Positions 1-7,760 of a stretch of DNA of 33,731 bases are shown piece after piece. The notes under the pieces are model-generated. The model had not been told where the DNA came from. It worked only from the letters and a program-made list of their open reading frames with translations, and did no database searches. Position numbers and translations under genes: made by a program. The stretch is taken from contig NZ_AJLJ01000214.1 in the NCBI RefSeq assembly GCF_000317245.1, positions 1-33,731 on the forward strand. The letters are read 5' to 3'. The stretch comes from Fischerella muscicola SAG 1427-1 = PCC 73103. Its GTDB lineage: Bacteria > Cyanobacteriota > Cyanobacteriia > Cyanobacteriales > Nostocaceae. Positions within the stretch are counted from its first letter, which is position 1; each line of letters begins with the position of its first letter.

Positions 1-496
1 GGATTGCTATATCTGGTGCAGCTATATAGCAAGGTAAGAGTACATCAATAGGTATAAAACCCTTGATGGGATTTAATTTTACTAATTCTATAACATCAAT
101 TGCATACTGATGCTGAATATCTAAAATATACGAGGATATTGACAATCAGTTTTTTTGCAGTGAAGTACCATTACTTAAATCTATCATTAAATTGGAGTCA
201 TCTGATATACCTTTTATGATTCTTTCAATAGCATTAATAAACCTACTTATAGATTCATGTTTAGGATAAATATCTACTACCTTGTGTATAAATAAATCTT
301 GCTCAATTTCATGGCTTTCTAGATAGTTTATCCAATCTGTTTGAGTAGTTAGTTGTTTTATAGAATCTTTAGAATGGAATATATAAATACTTGATAATTT
401 GTCACCAAATATTTCCAACGATTTATGATTAGCAGCAAGTATAGAATTAGCGAAAGTAAATCTGTTAATATTACCTAAAACTATAAGAGTAGCCAT
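1..496 (-). pseudogene. CARF-like CRISPR accessory protein, interrupted by an in-frame TGA and cut by the window edge
   Basis: The start is ATG at 496, downstream of cas6 on the same strand with a 68-nt gap. The first 116 residues begin with a beta-strand-like stretch (MATLIVLGNI) and end in a strand-turn motif, LMIDLSNGTSLQKN, resembling the ligand-binding DLSGGT-type motif of CARF/Csx Rossmann domains. A TGA at 148-146 stops the frame, but the same frame stays open for at least 48 codons to base 2 and reads as plausible protein (LSISSYILDIQHQYAIDVIE, then PIDVLLPCYIAAPDIAI). The TGA sits where a hydrophobic residue would fit, so a single substitution (for example TTA to TGA) or a sequencing error explains it. 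CARF proteins sense cyclic oligoadenylate made by type III CRISPR complexes; that role is inferred from the motif and from cas6. The gene is visibly richer in A+T than its neighbours. Another CRISPR accessory protein is possible. Confidence 0.45.
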
Positions 497-564
497 CTTT
501 TAATCCTTATTGTAAAGCTTCAAAAAATTAAGTTCTTGAGAATTACCAGAGAGTGTATAATAAA

Positions 565-1680
565 TTATACAGAACTATTTAAAGATCTACGTGCTAATTT
601 TGCGTAAGTCTTCACCGTCTCATAAGGCATTTCCATATCCTGGGCTATAACTTGCAACGATTCTCCCATTTCCCGCCGTGCCAAAATAGTCGCCCATTTA
701 ACTGCTATTTCCTCCGCCCGTACTCCCCCTGTGCGCTTGCGTTGCGCTTTAAAAATATCTGTTAGATCTTCAATTCTTTTTGCCAAAAAACTTTCGACAT
801 TTGGTACTGCTGGTGTTGCTTGTAACGACCAACCCAAGCGCGTTTGACCCAATCCGAAAGTAGTTTTGTGACCAGTACCACAATAAGGCGCAAGTTTCCC
901 TAATGCATAAAACAGCTTGTAAAACTCCGCTTGCTTGGCTGCTTCTTTAGTTAAACCAAACTCTATTGTACCTGTAAAACCTGTAACAGCCCCTCTCTTT
1001 CCTGGTAGTACTTTTGCGGATGCAAGTTGGTGACGGTTAATTAAGACATGATCATCTACCCAAGCTAAAAATGTTTCTTGATCAACAGGCATACCAGAAA
1101 AATCATTCCAACGGCGAAGATAACTGTGGAAGACATTTGTCGGCATTGGTAAGGGTAGGTGATGACCTTTGCGACGGAAACTTGTCGGACTTAAGAATTT
1201 GAGAGCGATTGTGTCTTCGTGTTCAGAGTTAAGTAAGTCAGAATAAATTACAGGAGGGTGAGAAATTTGACAAGATTGTAGCCGTAGAGATGCGTTGCGT
1301 AAATTCACTTCTGTTGGTAATTTTTTGACCCATTGCCCTAGCCATGTTACTACTCGCTTTGACAAAGCTGTCACATACCAACGGTAAGTATTACTAGCAA
1401 AAAGGTGCAATAACTTACCACTGCTGACTAATTCTCCATCTAATGCAGAGATTGTAAAAGGTTTTTCTGACTCGCCATCATGGAGGTAAGCAGAAAGTTC
1501 TGGATCGACAGCACGGACTTGATCGAGAAACCAAGCGTGCAGTCCGGTTGTATACTGTGGGTAGATCGAAACATCTGCCTTGGGTACTAATTCAAATACT
1601 AATCCCAATAGTTCAGTCTTAGCTGACCAGTTTAAGTGAGATTCATGCTGAGTAATTTTATTTTGCTTGCTTCGAGGCAT
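565..1680 (-). CDS. cas6: CRISPR pre-crRNA endoribonuclease Cas6 with C-terminal HTH extension
   Basis: This is a 371-residue RAMP protein that would cut precursor crRNA within repeats. Residues 1-120 form a first RRM-like half containing H48 (GLHAWF), a candidate catalytic histidine. Residues 155-285 match the Cas6 C-terminal region: LSPTSFRRKG near 163-172, VTGFTGTIEFG at 232-242, and the glycine-rich loop GTGHKTTFGLG at 268-278. Typical Cas6 proteins end shortly after this loop. Here about 85 residues follow, with a basic linker (KAQRKRTGG, 311-319) and a helix-turn-helix-like segment (IAQDMEMPYETVKTYAKLARR, about 345-365) that resembles sigma region 4 or LuxR-type HTHs. The broken CARF-like gene lies downstream. 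No CRISPR repeat is visible, so the array is presumably outside the window. The Cas6 call is firm; the HTH is read by eye. Confidence 0.85.
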   Translation of the reverse strand: MPRSKQNKITQHESHLNWSAKTELLGLVFELVPKADVSIYPQYTTGLHAWFLDQVRAVDPELSAYLHDGESEKPFTISALDGELVSSGKLLHLFASNTYRWYVTALSKRVVTWLGQWVKKLPTEVNLRNASLRLQSCQISHPPVIYSDLLNSEHEDTIALKFLSPTSFRRKGHHLPLPMPTNVFHSYLRRWNDFSGMPVDQETFLAWVDDHVLINRHQLASAKVLPGKRGAVTGFTGTIEFGLTKEAAKQAEFYKLFYALGKLAPYCGTGHKTTFGLGQTRLGWSLQATPAVPNVESFLAKRIEDLTDIFKAQRKRTGGVRAEEIAVKWATILARREMGESLQVIAQDMEMPYETVKTYAKLARRSLNSSV

Positions 1681-1711
1681 TATTTAAAGATTCAAGCTCA
1701 TTTTTATAAAC

Positions 1712-1735
1712 TTTATTCCCCATATGGGGAATAAA
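1712..1735. promoter_or_regulatory. Perfect 24-bp palindrome upstream of cas6, candidate operator
   Basis: The half-site TTTATTCCCCAT is followed immediately by its exact reverse complement, with no spacer and no mismatch. It lies 31-55 bp before the cas6 start, where a repressor would overlap the promoter. With no loop it is a poor terminator hairpin, so a site for a dimeric DNA-binding protein is more likely. The rest of the 1681-1950 gap contains a HIP1 octamer near 1751 and no gene. Operator function is inferred from position and symmetry. Confidence 0.45.
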
Positions 1736-1950
1736 AGCTAATTTTAACAGAGCGATCGCTTGGAGATTTGGAGAGGAACTCTAGAGATTAATGGAGAAAA
1801 TGCTTAAAAGCCTTGCTGTATAAGAATTATAAAGTGTGTTTCCTGAAAGATGAAAATTAAATCTTTTTCTCATCATTTGTCTTAACTCCTAACTCTTAAA
1901 ATAGAAGTGACACTGTTGAGATTTGTATCGTTATTTAGGGATTACCTGTT

Positions 1951-2970
1951 ATGGCTCCCGCCGTTTTAATTGAAAACCTCAAAAAGCGCTACGGTTCGGT
2001 GGTCGCCGTCAATGATGTTTCCTTTCAGGTAGAACCAGGAGAAATTTTTGGTTTACTTGGCCCCAACGGAGCAGGAAAAACCACTACCCTGCGCGCTCTG
2101 TGTACTCTCACCACACCAGATGCTGGTAAAATCGAAGTATCTGGTATTTCCGTGATCGATAATCCCAGAGCAGCCAGAAAACGTCTCGGTTATGTAGCTC
2201 AGGAAGTAGCTATAGATCCCATGTTGACTGGACGTGAACTGTTACAACTGCAAGCGGCACTTTATCATTTAAACGCGGCGGTGATCAAACAGCGCGTTGA
2301 GATGGTACTAGATTTACTCGGTTTGCAGGAATACGCAGATAAAAAGACTCGTACATACTCTGGTGGTTTACGTAAACGCCTAGATTTGGCAGCTGGGTTA
2401 CTACATGCACCAGATGTATTAGTTTTAGATGAGCCAACAGTAGGGTTAGATATAGAAAGCCGTTTTATTGTCTGGGAATTCCTGCGTAAATTACGCGAAG
2501 CAGGAACCAGTGTAGTGATCACCAGCCATTATTTAGAAGAAATAGATGCTTTAGCTGATCGCGTCGCGATTATTGACAAAGGCGTAGTCATTGCCAGTGG
2601 TACACCATCACAATTAAAAGATCAAGTGGGAGGCGATCGCATCACCCTGCGTATCCGCGAGTTTACACCCCCAGAAGAAGCAGAAAAAGCCAAAAATTTA
2701 CTTGAACCCTTGTCATTTGTACAAGAAGTTATCATCAACAACGCTCAAGGAAATTCTCTCAACTTGGTGGTCACACCACAAAATGATGCTTTAATTACCA
2801 TCCAGCAATCCCTAAACCATGTCGGACTACCTGTGTTTGGTATTTCTCAATCTCGTCCTAGTTTAGACGATGTTTATCTCGCTGCCACAGGACGCACCCT
2901 CATGGATGCAGAATTAGCAGCCTTGGGAAATCGTGACCTCAAAGCAGAGAAAAAGCAGAATATGAGATAA
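1951..2970 (+). CDS. ABC transporter ATP-binding protein (DrrA/ABC-2 exporter type)
   Basis: This 339-residue ATPase would energise export through the permease encoded 89 bp downstream. Visible motifs are Walker A GPNGAGKT (37-44), Q-loop around YVAQE (81-85), the signature YSGGLRKR (136-143, a variant of LSGGQ usual in the daunorubicin/DrrA subfamily), Walker B VLVLDE (156-161) and the switch histidine in ITSHYLEE. The C-terminal tail with RPSLDDVYLAATGR is typical of ABC-2 exporters. The substrate cannot be told from the sequence; candidates include lipids, polysaccharide precursors and drugs. The gene starts at an ATG after GGGATTACCTGTT, without a strong Shine-Dalgarno. Confidence 0.9.
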   Translation: MAPAVLIENLKKRYGSVVAVNDVSFQVEPGEIFGLLGPNGAGKTTTLRALCTLTTPDAGKIEVSGISVIDNPRAARKRLGYVAQEVAIDPMLTGRELLQLQAALYHLNAAVIKQRVEMVLDLLGLQEYADKKTRTYSGGLRKRLDLAAGLLHAPDVLVLDEPTVGLDIESRFIVWEFLRKLREAGTSVVITSHYLEEIDALADRVAIIDKGVVIASGTPSQLKDQVGGDRITLRIREFTPPEEAEKAKNLLEPLSFVQEVIINNAQGNSLNLVVTPQNDALITIQQSLNHVGLPVFGISQSRPSLDDVYLAATGRTLMDAELAALGNRDLKAEKKQNMR

Positions 2971-3020
2971 GTTTTGTGGTTTGTTGTTTGTTGGTCTACT
3001 AACCACTAACAATTCCCAAT

Positions 3021-3055
3021 CCAAAATCCAAAATCCAAAATCCAAAATCCAAAAT
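3021..3055. repeat. Tandem heptamer (CCAAAAT) x5
   Basis: Five exact head-to-tail copies of CCAAAAT end 4 nt before the ATG of the ABC permease. This is the short tandemly repeated repetitive sequence type known from heterocystous cyanobacteria. The same unit recurs at 14562-14582 and, inside a coding sequence, at 15283-15310. Confidence 0.9.
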
Positions 3056-3059
3056 TGAT

Positions 3060-3956
3060 ATGAGTGGTACTGTTATACCCCCCAAATCAGATCTTAAATG
3101 GCAGCAAGTGGCTGCACCACAAGTTCACACTGATACAACTCCTAATTTTTTTGGTGAGTTAGTTCAAGAAACTTTAGCTTTGACACGTCGCTTGTTTATT
3201 CAACTGCAACGGCGTCCTTCTACCTTACTAGCAGGTATTATTCAACCTGTAATGTGGTTAGTGCTATTTGGCGCTTTATTTCAAAACGCACCTAAAGGAA
3301 TTTTTGGCAGTACGACAAATTACGCCCAATTTCTCAGTGCTGGTATTATTGTTTTTACTGCCTTTGGTGGAGCGCTAAATGCTGGTTTACCAGTTATGTT
3401 TGACCGTGAATTTGGCTTTTTGAATCGGTTGTTAGTAGCTCCTTTAGCATCGCGATATTCAATTGTCTTGGCTTCAGCAATCTTTATCATTAGCCAAAGT
3501 TTACTGCAAGCAGCCGTGATTGTGGCAGCCGCAGGATTTTTAGGTGCAGGAGTACCAGATATTGCTGGTTTGGCTACTATTGCTGTAATTGTCTTTCTCC
3601 TCGCTTTGGGTGTAACAGCTCTGAGTTTAGGTTTAGCTTTTACCCTACCCGGACACATTGAACTAATAGCAGTAATTTTTGTTGCCAACCTACCGCTATT
3701 ATTTGCTAGTACAGCTCTGGCTCCATTATCGTTTATGCCCCAGTGGTTACAGGTTGTAGCTACCCTGAATCCTCTTAGCTATGCGATTGAACCAATTCGC
3801 TATCTTTATACCCATCAAGATTGGGGCTTAAGTAGCGTAGTAATGCACGCCTTTTGGGGTGAAGTTACCTTTGGTAGCGCCTTAGCTGTATTGTTAGGTT
3901 TTGCTCTCGTTGCTTTGTTAATTATTCAACCCCGACTGCGGCGGACTCTTGCTTAA
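3060..3956 (+). CDS. ABC-2 type transporter permease
   Basis: This 298-residue integral membrane protein is the partner of the ATPase just upstream. An N-terminal cytoplasmic segment (about 1-50) is followed by about six hydrophobic helices: around 58-75 (LLAGIIQPVMWLVLFGALF), 90-108, 132-158, 165-190, 198-216 and 272-290. The motif NPLSYAIEPIRYL and the short conserved stretch before the last helix are typical of DrrB/ABC-2 permeases. The ATG lies immediately behind five CCAAAAT heptamers, so there is no Shine-Dalgarno. Translation may depend on coupling to the upstream gene or on an unstructured A-rich leader. Confidence 0.88.
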   Translation: MSGTVIPPKSDLKWQQVAAPQVHTDTTPNFFGELVQETLALTRRLFIQLQRRPSTLLAGIIQPVMWLVLFGALFQNAPKGIFGSTTNYAQFLSAGIIVFTAFGGALNAGLPVMFDREFGFLNRLLVAPLASRYSIVLASAIFIISQSLLQAAVIVAAAGFLGAGVPDIAGLATIAVIVFLLALGVTALSLGLAFTLPGHIELIAVIFVANLPLLFASTALAPLSFMPQWLQVVATLNPLSYAIEPIRYLYTHQDWGLSSVVMHAFWGEVTFGSALAVLLGFALVALLIIQPRLRRTLA

Positions 3957-3974
3957 TTGGAAAGCTTAAAGATG

Positions 3975-4000
3975 AAGGGGAAAGGGTAACCTTTTCCCTT
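3975..4000 (+). terminator. Rho-independent-type terminator of the ABC exporter genes
   Basis: An 11-bp stem (AAGGGGAAAGG with CCTTTTCCCTT, one G-T pair) closes a GTAA loop and is followed by TAAATTTTTC. It begins 19 nt after the permease stop codon. Confidence 0.6.
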
Positions 4001-4081
4001 TAAATTTTTCCTAGTCAAAGCCCTACCTCGTAGCTCATTCGTTACAATTGGTAGAAAAATTTGAACTTAGGGGATGGGAAG

Positions 4082-4342
4082 ATGAGAGTTTGGCTCGTTT
4101 GCTTTGTAGTGCTGTTTGCGCTCGCACAATTATTTGACTGGGTAAAAGAATTGCAATTACCTCTACCCATTTATATTTTGGGTGGAGCATTTTTAGCAGT
4201 TACATCCAACTATGACAAACTGTTTGGTACATATCTTCGTGATGTCACAGATGCCAGTATGGAAGCATCAGTGGAACAAGTCCAGTTGGATTCTCAATTG
4301 GAAGCTACTGGTTCGATGATTTCTCCTGCGAGTGAAGATTAG
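4082..4342 (+). CDS. Small conserved membrane protein of unknown function
   Basis: The ATG at 4082 gives an 86-residue protein and is preferred over an upstream TTG at 4061, because the purine-rich GGGGATGGGAAG just before it can serve as ribosome binding site. The N-terminus (MRVWLVCFVVLFALAQLF) is a hydrophobic helix or uncleaved signal anchor. A second hydrophobic stretch is LPIYILGGAFLAVTS (about 29-43). The rest, from about 47, is acidic and soluble (YLRDVTDASMEASVEQVQLD). It looks like one of the small cyanobacterial membrane proteins without an assigned role. I do not recognise the family. Confidence 0.6.
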   Translation: MRVWLVCFVVLFALAQLFDWVKELQLPLPIYILGGAFLAVTSNYDKLFGTYLRDVTDASMEASVEQVQLDSQLEATGSMISPASED

Positions 4343-4372
4343 TGAAAACTTTTATTTGGATGAAAGTAATGA

Positions 4373-4795
4373 AAAAAACACAACGGTTTAGAAATTGAGG
4401 TGTTATTTAATGACAAATGGAATGAGATAGGAGAATGCGGGGAAGTTCATCCTGATTTGTTGCGATCGCATTCTAGTGGTTTAGCCTCTGGTTGGGGACT
4501 AGATCGTTTAGCAATGTTAGTAAAGGGAATAGATGACATTCGCTTATTGCGAAGCATCCATCCCCGTATTGTTGTCCAAATGACAAATTTAGAACCTTAT
4601 TACCAAATATCCCATCAACCTAGTATCAACCGAGATATGTCAATTGTCACCGACATAGATACGGAATTAGAAGATATCTGCGAACAAATAGTAAATGCGT
4701 TAGGGTATGAATCAGAACTTGTGGAAACAGTAAATATATTGAGTGAAACTCACTATCATCAACTTCAGTTGAAGCAAGAATCCTCACGCCTTTAG
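4373..4795 (+). pseudogene. Remnant of a PheRS-like class II ligase with an FDX-ACB domain
   Basis: The open frame begins just after a TGA at 4370 with no convincing start; the only candidate is GTG at 4400. The translation opens inside a catalytic core: GLEIEVLFNDKWNEIGECGEVHP matches the motif-2 side of phenylalanyl-tRNA synthetase alpha-type enzymes. GLASGWGLDRLAMLVKGIDDIRLLRS is a clear class II motif 3. It runs into an FDX-ACB-like segment (QPSINRDMSIVTDIDTELEDICEQIV) that also stops early, lacking the usual end of that fold. Motif 1 and most of motif 2 are missing. A core plus FDX-ACB in one chain is known from mitochondrial PheRS and PheS-related stand-alone ligases, so this is more likely a decayed paralogue than the housekeeping pheS or pheT. 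Both ends appear deleted. Confidence 0.6.
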
Positions 4796-4807
4796 GCGCT
4801 CGGAGTG

Positions 4808-6091
4808 TCAAACTCTCATTGTCCGCATCGCCAGTAAAGCTGTCCCATACGCCGCTTCTGTATTCATAGAACGCAGTACAGGAACCTGTAAATATCGTCC
4901 TCTAATCGCTGTCCAAGTGTCATTTGCTGCACCACCACCAGCAGTATAAACACGAATTAACTTATCTGCCCCCAATTTTTGCAATAACTCATATCCATGT
5001 GCCTCGATTCGGGCAATACTTTCTAATAACCCATGGAGAAAGTTCCCTGGATGATCTGGACGTGGTTCTAATCGTGGCGGTAAATTCGGGTCATTAATTG
5101 GAAAGCGATCGCCCGGTTTCAACAAGGGATAATAATCTAAAGTGCTTGCTTTACTAGGATCAATTTCCTGGCTCAGATTTTCTAATTCGGTGTTAGTGAA
5201 AAATTGCCGCAGCACAGCACCACCAGTATTAGAAGCACCCCCAGTTAGCCATAAATCCTCTTTTGTTTCTCCCTTTTTTAAAGAGGGAAATCGATGGCTG
5301 TAGATACCATATTTGGAATCTTCTACACGGGTACGGCTTAAAAGCTTTAGCACCAGTGTAGAACCAAGAGAAGTCACCGCTTCCCCTGGTAACTCCGCAC
5401 CACTGGCGAGAAATGCTGCAATACTATCTGTCGTACCAGCACACACCAAGCAATCTTGGGGGAAATTGTACTTAGCAGCAATCTCTGAACGTAGTTCACC
5501 AATAGGACTACCAGGAGTTACTACTTTTGGTAGATGAATAGAAATTTGCAATTTCTCTAGCCATGCTGGATATTGCAAAGCTTCTACGTCGTAACCCAGT
5601 TTTAAAGCGTTATGGTAATCGCTAATACCTAATTGTCCATGCAACAGAAATGCTAGCCAATCGGCCTGATGCAAAAAATATCTAGCTTGCGCGAAATCAG
5701 CTTGTTGTGACATCCACAGAAGTTTAGCAAGGCTTGAGGTTGCGCTTAAAACAGTATGATTTGGGGGTGCTGCACTCTTTAACTTATCGATAACTACAGC
5801 ACCTCGTCCATCGTTGTACAGCAAAGGCGCATCTACAGGATTACCACTAGCATCACCCAATAGGACAGTCGAAGAAGTGCCATTGATGGCGATCGCCTTC
5901 ATTTCTCGTCGCCATTCCCCAGAAATTTGCCCTAGCAGGCTAAATAAAGCCGTCTGCCAAATATTTGCTAAGTCAACGCTAGAGGACATCTCAAACGGGT
6001 AACGTACCTGTTGTTGCACAATCGCGAATTCATCAATTACCACACCCCGTGCGCCAGATGTCCCAAAATCAATACCTAGATAAAAACCCAT
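4808..6091 (-). CDS. FGGY-family carbohydrate kinase, probable D-ribulose kinase
   Basis: This 427-residue two-domain sugar kinase has the N-terminal phosphate-binding motif GIDFGTSGARGVVID (6-20), the domain-II motif CAGTTDSIAAFLASG and the C-terminal ATP-site motif TAGGGAANDTW. Its length and the GTSGARG variant fit the cyanobacterial/plant group whose Synechococcus and Arabidopsis members phosphorylate D-ribulose, rather than classical xylulokinases near 500 residues. The expected reaction is D-ribulose + ATP to D-ribulose 5-phosphate, which would return free ribulose to the Calvin/pentose-phosphate pool. The gene stands alone, back to back with psaM (155-bp divergent gap). Substrate assignment comes from family resemblance; xylulose is the main alternative. 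Confidence 0.8.
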   Translation of the reverse strand: MGFYLGIDFGTSGARGVVIDEFAIVQQQVRYPFEMSSSVDLANIWQTALFSLLGQISGEWRREMKAIAINGTSSTVLLGDASGNPVDAPLLYNDGRGAVVIDKLKSAAPPNHTVLSATSSLAKLLWMSQQADFAQARYFLHQADWLAFLLHGQLGISDYHNALKLGYDVEALQYPAWLEKLQISIHLPKVVTPGSPIGELRSEIAAKYNFPQDCLVCAGTTDSIAAFLASGAELPGEAVTSLGSTLVLKLLSRTRVEDSKYGIYSHRFPSLKKGETKEDLWLTGGASNTGGAVLRQFFTNTELENLSQEIDPSKASTLDYYPLLKPGDRFPINDPNLPPRLEPRPDHPGNFLHGLLESIARIEAHGYELLQKLGADKLIRVYTAGGGAANDTWTAIRGRYLQVPVLRSMNTEAAYGTALLAMRTMRV

Positions 6092-6246
6092 ATTTACATA
6101 AATTTTTTAGAAAAACTTGATTTTCAACCCTTGACTATTGACTAATTTGTTTCATCTTGTAACAACCTATTCCCCAATTTTGGCAAAACAAGGAAAAGTA
6201 GTAAACGAACTGATCAAATTTTGTTGAGATTAGGAGGTTTGAAACC

Positions 6247-6336
6247 ATGACTGATACTCAAGTCTACATTGCTCTGGTTGTGGCACTGCTCCCAGGATTT
6301 CTGGCTTGGCGGTTAGCAACAGAACTTTACAAATAA
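6247..6336 (+). CDS. psaM: Photosystem I reaction centre subunit XII (PsaM)
   Basis: This 29-residue protein begins MTDTQVYIALVVALLPGFLA and ends WRLATELYK. It closely matches cyanobacterial PsaM: a short polar N-terminus, one transmembrane helix (about 7-21) and the conserved RLxTELYK end. PsaM sits at the monomer interface of trimeric photosystem I in the thylakoid membrane. A strong AGGAGG Shine-Dalgarno is at 6232-6237, 9 nt before the ATG. The gene is single, not in an operon with other psa genes. A 12-bp hairpin at 6378-6405 lies 41 nt downstream. Confidence 0.95.
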   Translation: MTDTQVYIALVVALLPGFLAWRLATELYK

Positions 6337-6751
6337 ACCATTGGCTTAACTAAAACAAGCCGGAATTGGCGATCGGCAATTCGGAATGAGAATTCATTCC
6401 GAATTCTGTCCTCCTAATTCCGAATTATTGTATAGTTTGCACAAGCAAAAGCCCTGATTGGGAATTCCAAATTCTCAATTCTCAATTCCAAATTCGGTTG
6501 ACGTACTTTTAAATTCGATATAAAAGCTAATAAACCTGGCAATACGGGGTGCATTTGCTGGAAACTTGCGGTTTAGTACCGTTTAGACTCAATGTGCAAA
6601 TACGTACGTATGTCGGGTTTATTTTTAACTAGCTGCATACGTGTAGCAATTTCCGAAAAATGAAGTAATATGACAGCTAAATAAGGCCGTAAACACGGCT
6701 GGAGCATTATCTAAGTGCATCAATTTCATCAGCGAGGTTCTTTTAAATACT
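6337..6751. other. 415-bp gene-free stretch with hairpin repeats
   Basis: It contains a perfect 12-bp stem at 6378-6389/6394-6405 (loop GAAT, no T tract), which may end psaM transcripts. Next come short direct and inverted copies of AATTCCGAATT and AATTCTCAATTCCAAATTC (6405-6500). A self-complementary TACGTACGTA is near 6602, and a small hairpin GGCCGTAAACACGGCT is near 6684. I see no coding region and no recognisable RNA gene. Confidence 0.6.
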
Positions 6752-7162
6752 ATGAATGCGATTCAACCGTCCAGACCCCCGCTACAACCCACGCCAAAAC
6801 GCCGAGTTGTTCCTCGACCAAAGCGGTATCTGCGTCAGCGTTCTTACCAAGTGATGGCGTTGGAGACAACAGCCAAGATTGGGGTGAATATTGTGATTTC
6901 AGCAGCAGCAGTATCTGCGCTGATACAACTTTTACCATATCACTGGTCACGGCAAGCCAAGCTACATGAAATTCGGACGGAAGTCAAGCAATTGGAAGCA
7001 CGAGTAAACAGCTTGAATACAGAATTTAGCCGTAACTTCGACCCGCGCCAAGCCAAAAGCATTATGCAAGAGCAAGGATACCGATTTGACCCCAGCCAGC
7101 GTCAGATCATGCTGATTAAACCGAAAGCGGTAGAAGTTGAACAAGTAGAATCTTCTCCTTAA
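6752..7162 (+). CDS. Small membrane protein with coiled coil, FtsL/DivIC-like layout
   Basis: The 136 residues comprise a proline- and arginine-rich cytoplasmic N-terminus (1-35, with RRVVPRPKRYLRQR), a hydrophobic helix (about 42-62, AKIGVNIVISAAAVSALIQLL), a heptad-like charged stretch (about 68-94, QAKLHEIRTEVKQLEARVNSL) and a C-terminal part with QAKSIMQEQGYRFDPSQRQIML. Short bitopic proteins with this layout include the divisome proteins FtsL and FtsB/DivIC. The order fits, but there is no diagnostic motif, so a division role is only a suggestion. The ATG follows GAGGTTCTTTTAAATACT. Confidence 0.6.
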   Translation: MNAIQPSRPPLQPTPKRRVVPRPKRYLRQRSYQVMALETTAKIGVNIVISAAAVSALIQLLPYHWSRQAKLHEIRTEVKQLEARVNSLNTEFSRNFDPRQAKSIMQEQGYRFDPSQRQIMLIKPKAVEVEQVESSP

Positions 7163-7390
7163 GTGGAGTTGTGGCTTGAAATTTAGCTCCTTTATGTTTA
7201 TTGCTAATAAAGAGCGTATAAATATTTGGTATATCAAAAATAGTTAACAGCTAATAGTTAATAGCTAATTTTCTACCTTAAAAGCTATCTAGTTATCATC
7301 TATTAGCTATTAGCTTTTCTGAGATATTACATTAGTTTTTGAGTCTGCCAAAATTCAGTTATCAGTTATCAGTTCATCCCTAAGAGCTTA

Positions 7391-7540
7391 TTTATAAAGT
7401 AAATATTAAGTAGGGTGTGTTACGGCTATGCAAGGATTTTGGAGTTTGAGAGAGTTAAGATTAGCCGTAACGCACCATCTTTCTCGGTGCGTTAAGCGTT
7501 GCTATAACGCACCCTACAATTTAAGGTTTACTTTATAAAT
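7391..7540. mobile_element. MITE-like 150-bp element with imperfect terminal inverted repeats
   Basis: The left end TTTATAAAGTAAATATTAAG, continuing into a TAGGGTGTGTTA block, is mirrored on the right by TAACGCACCCTACA running into TTTAAGGTTTACTTTATAAA. An internal hairpin is made of GCCGTAACGCACC and GGTGCGTTAAGC. There is no coding capacity. The GTAGGGTGCGTTA arm type is recognisable as a cyanobacterial intergenic repeat. Confidence 0.6.
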
Positions 7541-7573
7541 CGTCTCTAAGCTTAAAAGTTAGGGAATTTAAAC

Positions 7574-7678
7574 TATAGCAATCCTAAATCATTCGTGAGA
7601 GGCAAGATCCCCGACTTCTCTAAGAAGTCGGGGATCTGGGATTCCGTGTTTTCTCACAACTCAATTAGGATTGCTATA
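7574..7678. mobile_element. MITE-like hairpin element, copy 1 (TATAGCAATCCTAA ends)
   Basis: Perfect 14-bp terminal inverted repeats, TATAGCAATCCTAA (7574-7587) and TTAGGATTGCTATA (7665-7678), flank an internal 15-bp perfect stem, AGATCCCCGACTTCT/AGAAGTCGGGGATCT (7605-7619/7623-7637). The element is about 105 bp and non-coding. A second copy is at 12799-12900 and a decayed one near 25101. Confidence 0.75.
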
Positions 7679-7760
7679 AGAATGTTAATTTGAATCTTTA
7701 TACAGATGGAATCACTTTGCTACACTTTTTGATGATTATTCACTGATAACTGATAACTGT

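Larger units (their letters stand above)
7163..7760. repeat. 598-bp repeat block between two genes
   Basis: Besides the two elements annotated within it, this gap has an inverted pair built from TTAGCTATTAGC units (7243-7318). A TCAGTTATCAGTTATCAGTT unit at 7355-7375 is inverted at 7741-7762, where it overlaps the stop codon of the TPR gene. The block is thus a nest of inverted repeats inside inverted repeats. No gene is seen. Confidence 0.6.

Noticed and set aside
1..20. GGATTGCTATA at the window start as an end of the TATAGCAATCC element
   Set aside because: It lies in a coherent open reading frame (the CARF-like gene), and only about 10 bases match.
565..1950. CRISPR array next to cas6
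   Set aside because: No regularly spaced direct repeats are present in this part of the window; the array, if any, lies outside.
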